From assembly GCF_014698445.1 (NCBI RefSeq), contig NZ_JACJSZ010000012.1, positions 1 through 64,000 on the forward strand: 64,000 nucleotides of DNA, written 5' to 3'. How positions within the stretch are numbered: position 1 is the first letter of the stretch; the number at the start of each line of letters is the position of its first letter. Position numbers and translations under genes: made by a program. Shown here in pieces: positions 59,618 to 64,000 of this stretch. The notes under the pieces were generated by a model. The model saw only the letters and a program-made list of their open reading frames with translations. It was not told the origin of the DNA and made no database searches. This DNA comes from Microcystis elabens FACHB-917. Lineage in GTDB: Bacteria > Cyanobacteriota > Cyanobacteriia > PCC-6307 > Cyanobiaceae.

Positions 59618-60247
59618 TCAGCCCGCCCCCACCAACTGCTGGCGCAGGGCGGCGAGGGCCTTTTCCTGAGCCCGCTGCACCGCCTTTGGGCTGATCTGCA
59701 ATTGCGCCGCGGCTGCTCGGAGCGAAAGCCCCTCGAGGACGGTGAGCCGCAGGGCCATGGCCTGGGCTGCGGGCAGCTGCTCCACCAGCCGCTCCAGCGC
59801 CGACCCGGTGAGGGAGGCCTCCAGCGTGGGCTCAGCGGCGGGAGCCGCCAGCTGCTCCAGCAGGGAGGACTCACCGGCGGCGGGAGCATCAAGGCTGGTG
59901 TGGCCGAGCGGCACGGTGCCATTCTCATGCTCGCGGCGGGAGATGCGCACCAGCCGCACCCGATCGCGCAGGTGGCGCTGCAGCGCCCCTGTGATGCAGC
60001 GGCGCAGATAGGGCGCCGCCTGCTCTCCGGCTCGGCAGCGGGGAGCGGAGCGCACCAGGGCTTCTCGGGCCACCTGGATCAGATCCTCCCGCTCCACCAG
60101 CGGGAACAGACGCCCTGCGGTGCGGGAGGCAATCGCATCGGCCAGCGGCAGGTGCTCCAGCACCAGGGCATCGCGGGCACGCAGGGCAGAACGGCTGAGA
60201 GCCGGGGGCTGCTGCTGGCGGCGGGGGGAGGAAGCGGGAGAAGCCAC
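59618..60247 (-). CDS. Sigma-70-like factor of the island
   Basis: 209 aa from a GTG. Region 2: LPLADAIASRTAGRLFPLVE REDLIQVAREALVRS and PYLRRCITGALQRHLRDRVR LVRISRRE. Region 4: LERLVEQLPAAQAMALRLTV LEGLSLRAAAAQLQISPKAV QRAQEKALAALRQQL. Smaller than group 2 sigma factors and with the short region 1-2 typical of phage/island sigma proteins. It may switch on late island genes such as the endolysin downstream of it. Confidence 0.82.
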   Translation of the reverse strand: MASPASSPRRQQQPPALSRSALRARDALVLEHLPLADAIASRTAGRLFPLVEREDLIQVAREALVRSAPRCRAGEQAAPYLRRCITGALQRHLRDRVRLVRISRREHENGTVPLGHTSLDAPAAGESSLLEQLAAPAAEPTLEASLTGSALERLVEQLPAAQAMALRLTVLEGLSLRAAAAQLQISPKAVQRAQEKALAALRQQLVGAG

Positions 60248-60404
60248 CTGAAGGACGGCGAAGAACCCCACCCCCACCGGCCGGCCGCAGCGCCGGGGCA
60301 AGGACGCCCGACATCGGAGGGCGCCTGGCCCGATCCTTGACGCGGCGTGAGGACCGGCCGAGGGATGCGGTGGGTGTGCGCCGGCCCGGTGGTGATTCGC
60401 CCCA

Positions 60405-60566
60405 ATGGCCCCGGTACGGTTGAAAGGTCGCAGCCCTCCGGTCCTGCCGGCATGGCCCGTGGTGAATGACCTGCTGACCCTGTGGGACTCGATCGCGGCC
60501 GAGCAGAACGGCCCTGAGTTCACCGACGCCGATGCCGCACTGGATGCCATCGAGCAGTCGCTGTGA
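60405..60566 (+). CDS. Small hypothetical protein
   Basis: 53 aa from the ATG at 60405: the last about 33 residues (NDLLTLWDSIAAEQNGPEFT DADAALDAIEQSL) look like an antitoxin-type acidic helix. No toxin partner follows directly. A GTG inside the frame is also possible as start. Confidence 0.4.
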   Translation: MAPVRLKGRSPPVLPAWPVVNDLLTLWDSIAAEQNGPEFTDADAALDAIEQSL

Positions 60567-60647
60567 GCAAGGTGCTGCGCCCCCTGCCAGTGACCGCTGG
60601 CTGACCCTGACAGAATGGAACGGGTCCACTGACCTGGAGCGGAACCG

Positions 60648-60863
60648 ATGACGCAAGCTCTGTCTGCAGCGGTGGCATCCGCAGCCAAGCTCCCGGAAGA
60701 GGAGCAGAACGTGCTGGCTGCGATCCTGCTCGAGGAAATGGAATCAGAAGAGCGCTGGAGCGCCCTGTTCGCTGGATCGCAGAACCTGCTGGAACAAATG
60801 GCCAGTGAAGCCATTCAAGAATTCCAGGCTGGCCGGGTGCAGCCCATCGATGAGCTGAAGTGA
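60648..60863 (+). CDS. RelB-like antitoxin
   Basis: 71 aa: AASAAKLPEEEQNVLAAILL-type helices, with EEMESEERWSALFAGSQNLL EQMASEAIQEFQAGRVQPID. This acidic two-helix pattern is a common cyanobacterial partner of RelE-like toxins. The stop overlaps the toxin start (GTGA). Confidence 0.8.
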   Translation: MTQALSAAVASAAKLPEEEQNVLAAILLEEMESEERWSALFAGSQNLLEQMASEAIQEFQAGRVQPIDELK

Positions 60864-61129
60864 ACTCAGTTACGACTGATCAGTTCAGACAGCTCTATAC
60901 CCAGGCGCCTCTCGAAAGGAGACGAAAGATCAGGCGCGCCTATCAACTGTGGCAAGAGAACCCGGCCCATCCATCCCTGAGATTCAAGAAGGTCCATACA
61001 ACGCTTCCGATCTACTCGGCCCATGTCGATCTCGACTGGCGGGCCGTCGGAGTGCTGAAGGACGGCACGTTGATCTGGTTCTGGGAGGGGTCGCACAAGG
61101 CCTATGAGGCCTTGCTGCGGACGCTCTGA
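60860..61129 (+). CDS. RelE/ParE-superfamily toxin
   Basis: 89 aa from a GTG that overlaps the antitoxin stop. LERRRKIRRAYQLWQENPAH PSLRFKKVHTTLPIYSAHVD LDWRAVGVLKDGTLIWFWEG SH: beta-strand core and basic helix of RelE-like mRNA interferases. Tight two-gene TA layout. Confidence 0.85.
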   Translation: MNSVTTDQFRQLYTQAPLERRRKIRRAYQLWQENPAHPSLRFKKVHTTLPIYSAHVDLDWRAVGVLKDGTLIWFWEGSHKAYEALLRTL

Positions 61130-61202
61130 CGAGCCCTGCGCGCCAGCCATCAACGGGTTCACGGCATCAAGCCGCTGCGGCCGAGGCGGCCGGCAGCGAC
61201 CG

Positions 61203-61923
61203 TTACCACTGCTCCAGCCGCAGCTCTGGCCGGCAGCGATCCTTCTCCAGCCACAGCACCGACAGCTCGGCGGGGGTGTAGCGGCGAAAGCCGGTGAGCA
61301 CGGCATAGAAGTCGCGCCGGGTGCTCCTCTCCCGCCAGGGCCATCAGGTCGTCCAGCGCAGCGGCCGCATCGAGCTGGTGCTCCTCGATCAGGGTCTGGA
61401 GCTGGCGGCGCCAGCGGCTGCTCAGGGCAGCGGCCTGCCGTGCACCGATCAGAGGAGCTGGTGTGGAGGCAAAGGCGGGTGGCACTGGCCGCAGGCCGCT
61501 GTAGCAGGCCCAGAACTCCAGCGGCCCCCAGACCGGCGCAGCGTCATCCCCGATCCGTCCCCAGTCACCGGAGGCGATGCGGCGGTTCAGCTCCCACAGC
61601 TGCCAGAAGGCCCGCTGCCGCAGCTCCCCGGCCTTGCCCTGCTCGATCACCGACAGGTTGCCGTAGGAGATGACGAGCGAGGGTTCACCGATCGCCTCGG
61701 CCCAGCTGCAGGCGGTGTACTGGGTCCAGCCGTTGCGGCGCCGCCAGTTCAGCAGCATCCGCCCGAAGACTCCCCGGCTCTCCTCCTGCTGCTGGATCAA
61801 CACCTCATAGGCGGGGATGGCCGGAAGCGGCAGCCGGTTGGGGTGCTGGGGGCTGGTCGCACCGTGATGTGCGCTTGGCAGCGCAGTGCTGCTGGGCGTG
61901 GATGGAAGTTGCGTTGCAGGCAT
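61203..61923 (-). pseudogene. Island HTH-like family, copy B, frameshifted
   Basis: From the ATG at 61923: ESRGVFGRMLLNWRRRNGWTQYTACSWA, YGNLSVIEQGKAGELRQRAF WQLWELNRRI, FWACYSGLRPVPPAF. After ALDDLMALAGE (near 61325) copy A's ending appears in another frame: RRDFYAVLTGFRRYTPAELS VLWLEKD, stop TAA at 61203. One base lost or gained. Clear paralogue of 38015-38767. Confidence 0.8.
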
Positions 61924-62036
61924 GGGGCTCGCCGCTGATGGCGGTGGATGGCACCTGCTCTTGCCAGGCAGCCCAAGCCCCATCCACGGCAGGCAGGAGC
62001 AAGCCGGAGGCAAAGAAGCCTCCGGCACCCGGGGGC

Positions 62037-62274
62037 TCAGAGCACCCGCACCTCGGCCTGGGGACCAAGTACCCGCTGCTGATTGGCAGCCAGGATCAGG
62101 GCTTGCTCGCGGGGCACGTAGTGCGGCTCAGCGGAGATGTGCCCACTGGCTTCGAAGAAGCCTGGCGGCTTGGTGATCGAGGAAGAGCACCCGCAGCAGC
62201 TGGCCGGCGGCATCAAGCAGATGCACCGAGATGATGCGGATCGGGCAGGAGCGGCTGAGGGGAGTGGGGGCCAT
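62037..62274 (-). pseudogene. Small hypothetical gene with a frameshift
   Basis: From the ATG at 62274: RIISVHLLDAAGQLLRVLFL DHQ; then in the next frame KPPGFFEASGHISAEPHYVP REQALILAANQQRVLGPQAE VRVL and stop. The parts join near 62165-62170. Together about 78 residues of a beta-rich protein I do not recognise. Confidence 0.5.
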
Positions 62275-62450
62275 GGCTGGGCTGGCGAACGACACCGCCG
62301 TTCAGCCCCGGCGCAGCCAGCGCCGCGCAAGGGTCGCGGAGCGACTCGCGTCAGCCCTTGCGCGGTGCGCAAGCCGGGGCAGGCCGGGTGGCGTGATCGC
62401 CAGCCCCAGACGCGTCGACCAGTTCCGCTAAGCCCTCTCCGCGAAAGGCA

Positions 62451-63053
62451 TCAACCAGCCGTTTCCTGGCGGACGACCCCCGAAAAGCCCATCGCCACCG
62501 GCGGCTGATAGGGCCTGAGCTGGTGAGCCGTGGCCTCCAGGAAGGCCACCAGGATCGTGATCAGCAGGATGTAGTCCCGCAGGGCGGGCTCCAGGGGGCC
62601 GTGGGCCGTGGGTGGCTGGGCAGCCAGCACCGTCTCCAGGGGAGCCCAGAGGGGGTTGGTGCGGGCCACGGAGTAAATCTCGGCCAGACGGGCGCTGTGG
62701 GCAGGATCAGCCAGCGATGCCGATTCAGCGGAATGCGCGAAGGCATTGCGAAGCTTGCGCAGAGCAGAGAGAGCCCGCTCCACCGGGGCGTCGATCAGGC
62801 CCAGACGGCGAGCGAGGGCGACCTTGGCACCGAGGGAACCCAGGGGCCGATCCGGCAGAAACAGGCCATCACCTCGGCTGGCTGCCGGGGCCATCAGGGC
62901 CTGAAGCAGATGCTCAAGGGCGGCATCGACCCGGGCCACACCCACCAACACCGCGCCCCGGCCGCGCTCCTGGAGCATCTGCAGGGCGATGGTGCGGGCT
63001 GCAGCAACAGCGGGGCCTTCCGGGCTGTGGGGCGAGCCTGTTGCCATTGACAT
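62451..63053 (-). CDS. MltR-like / HEPN-type helical protein
   Basis: 200 aa from the ATG at 63053. AAARTIALQMLQERGRGAVL VGVARVDAALEHLLQALM, PLGSLGAKVALARRLGLID and ALRKLRNAFAHSAES. This is the MltR fold (mannitol operon repressor group, helical) and contains RNAFAH, an R-x4-H motif as in HEPN RNases. It lies 12 bp after a UvrD-like helicase gene, so is probably co-expressed with it. Function could be regulatory or part of a defence pair; inference. Confidence 0.65.
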   Translation of the reverse strand: MSMATGSPHSPEGPAVAAARTIALQMLQERGRGAVLVGVARVDAALEHLLQALMAPAASRGDGLFLPDRPLGSLGAKVALARRLGLIDAPVERALSALRKLRNAFAHSAESASLADPAHSARLAEIYSVARTNPLWAPLETVLAAQPPTAHGPLEPALRDYILLITILVAFLEATAHQLRPYQPPVAMGFSGVVRQETAG

Positions 63054-63065
63054 GTGGCGGTTGGG

Positions 63066-64000
63066 TCAGCTGCGACTGATGAAAGGTGACGCCTTGCCGC
63101 TGTAGCTCACCACCACCCGTTTCTTGGCCCGCGTGGCGGCCACATGCAGCAGCGAGCGCTCCTGCTGCTCGAACAGCTCGCGGGAGAGGGCATCGGGCCG
63201 TTTATTGAGCTCCACCTGCAGCGGCATCTGGGAGGCATCCAGGGCAGGCAGGAAGACCTGATCGAACTCCAGCCCTTTGACGCGGTGCATGGTGGCAAGC
63301 CGCAGCGCTGGATCGCTGGGATCGTCGGATTCCTCGGGCTTGATCACCCGGGTGGCGAACCCCTCGCCCTTGAGCAGGGCTTCAAGCTTCTCCACGGCCT
63401 TGTTGGTCCGGGCCGCCACGCAGGTGGAGGCCAGCGACTGCTGCTCGTCGCGCAGTTGACGCAAGGTGCTCACCAGGAAACGCTGCTCCTCTCCGGGGTC
63501 CTCAAAGCCCTGCACCAGGGGTTGGTCGCCGTGAAGCAGGGAGCGGGTATCGCTGGCGGGATCACTGCCACCATCGAGATCGTCGAAATCGAGGCCGTGG
63601 AGCACGGCGGTGGCCCAGGCGCGGGTTTCCTCGGTGGTGCGGTAGTTGATGCGCAGCTTGCGGGCGCGGCCGCGGATGTCGATGCCGCAGCGGCTGAGCA
63701 CCAGCGGCTTGCCGTAGATGCGCTGGTGGGGATCGCCGACGATGAACAGATCATTGGCGCGGGGCTCGCCCACCAGGGCGCGCAACAGCGAGAAGGATGC
63801 GACATCAAGATCCTGGGCCTCATCCACCACCACGGCGGCGTACAGCGGTGGTTGTTTGGCCTTATGGATCAGGTCGGCAGCGATCTGCTTGGCTTCCTCC
63901 AGCTCCCATAGCCCCCGCTGACGGAATTCAGCCCGCACCGCATCAAACACCGGCCAGATCTGGGCGCGCTGCGGGCGGCTGAGGCGGGTGCCGCGTCCGA
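63066..64000 (-). CDS. UvrD/Rep-type superfamily 1 helicase (partial, 5' end outside window)
   Basis: The frame is open to the window edge; 311 residues seen. Walker B YAAVVVDEAQDLD, then LFIVGDPHQRIYG (motif III), LRINYRTTEETRAWA (motif IV), ATMHRVKGLEFDQVFLPAL (motif V) and LLHVAATRAKKRVVVSYSG (motif VI). Motif I is outside. No helicase-accessory C-terminal domain follows. It could be a repair helicase or the motor of a phage-defence system. Confidence 0.88.
   Translation of the reverse strand, partial: GRGTRLSRPQRAQIWPVFDAVRAEFRQRGLWELEEAKQIAADLIHKAKQPPLYAAVVVDEAQDLDVASFSLLRALVGEPRANDLFIVGDPHQRIYGKPLVLSRCGIDIRGRARKLRINYRTTEETRAWATAVLHGLDFDDLDGGSDPASDTRSLLHGDQPLVQGFEDPGEEQRFLVSTLRQLRDEQQSLASTCVAARTNKAVEKLEALLKGEGFATRVIKPEESDDPSDPALRLATMHRVKGLEFDQVFLPALDASQMPLQVELNKRPDALSRELFEQQERSLLHVAATRAKKRVVVSYSGKASPFISRS

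Noticed and set aside
61280-61340. Programmed frameshift in copy B of the HTH-like family
   Set aside because: Copy A encodes the same domain in one frame and no slippery sequence plus structure is obvious; decay or an error fits better.
1-64000. CRISPR array, rRNA genes or complete insertion sequence
   Set aside because: No regular short repeats with spacers, no rRNA-like stretch and no transposase frame were seen by eye on either strand.

Overview
The window looks like the chromosome of a unicellular alpha-cyanobacterium of the Cyanobium/Synechococcus type. GC is very high through most of it, and it carries cyanobacterial markers: a glycine-tailed RRM RNA-binding protein, a two-domain ClpC, high-light-inducible proteins with an RpaB-type box, DUF2993, DUF1400 and DUF1499 proteins, and small secreted proteins ending in a 'VPxPLP...SRxLRR' tail. 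No species can be fixed from the sequence alone.

Layout. (1) 1-28.6 kb is dense housekeeping chromosome: sigma-factor end, RRM protein, DUF2339 membrane protein (split by an in-frame stop), ABC1 kinase, PLP decarboxylase-like enzyme/CbiT/CdsA on the + strand, DUF2993, a flavoprotein fused to a secreted-type domain, a coupled operon (Fe-alcohol dehydrogenase, alpha/beta hydrolase, DUF1499), ClpC, RimI, then the overlapping + run LysA-CdaA-UppS-BioB-TrhO-GST/DUF952-GNAT, an EEP phosphatase/nuclease, CorA and two Hli genes. (2) 28.7-30.1 kb is a graveyard of three decayed genes (EF-hand, GHL10, DUF1400). (3) 30.6-32.4 kb has a secreted nuclease and a secreted tail-motif protein.

(4) At 32,554-32,595 lies only the 3' half of a tRNA-Pro gene, followed at once by a tyrosine integrase. 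I read this as the left attachment site of an integrated island that fills the rest of the window; no second attachment copy was seen. The island holds a minus-strand phage-type replication/regulation run (truncated helicase, VRR-NUC, DUF2815 ssDNA-binding protein, BRO antirepressor, HTH protein), five apparently intact toxin-antitoxin modules plus one decayed, a stretch of secreted accessory genes (inactive SNase fold, lysozyme inhibitor, YcgJ-like, beta-helix), a membrane GATase/SIS protein with a CRP-like regulator, an aldehyde dehydrogenase, a phage endolysin, a sigma factor, a MltR/HEPN-like protein and a UvrD-type helicase running off the end.

(5) Several island genes are duplicated within the window (a 250-aa HTH-like family at 38.0 and 61.2 kb; an RHH-like gene pair at 36.9-37.7 and 41.9-42.4 kb). 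This suggests two related elements stacked at one site. Many genes here have frameshifts or in-frame stops, so much of the island is decaying while the toxin-antitoxin modules stay intact. The most unusual items are the HTH-like family with 10-bp-phased iterons, the vapBC cassette bounded by identical 67-bp repeats, and the helicase/MltR-like pair at the right edge.
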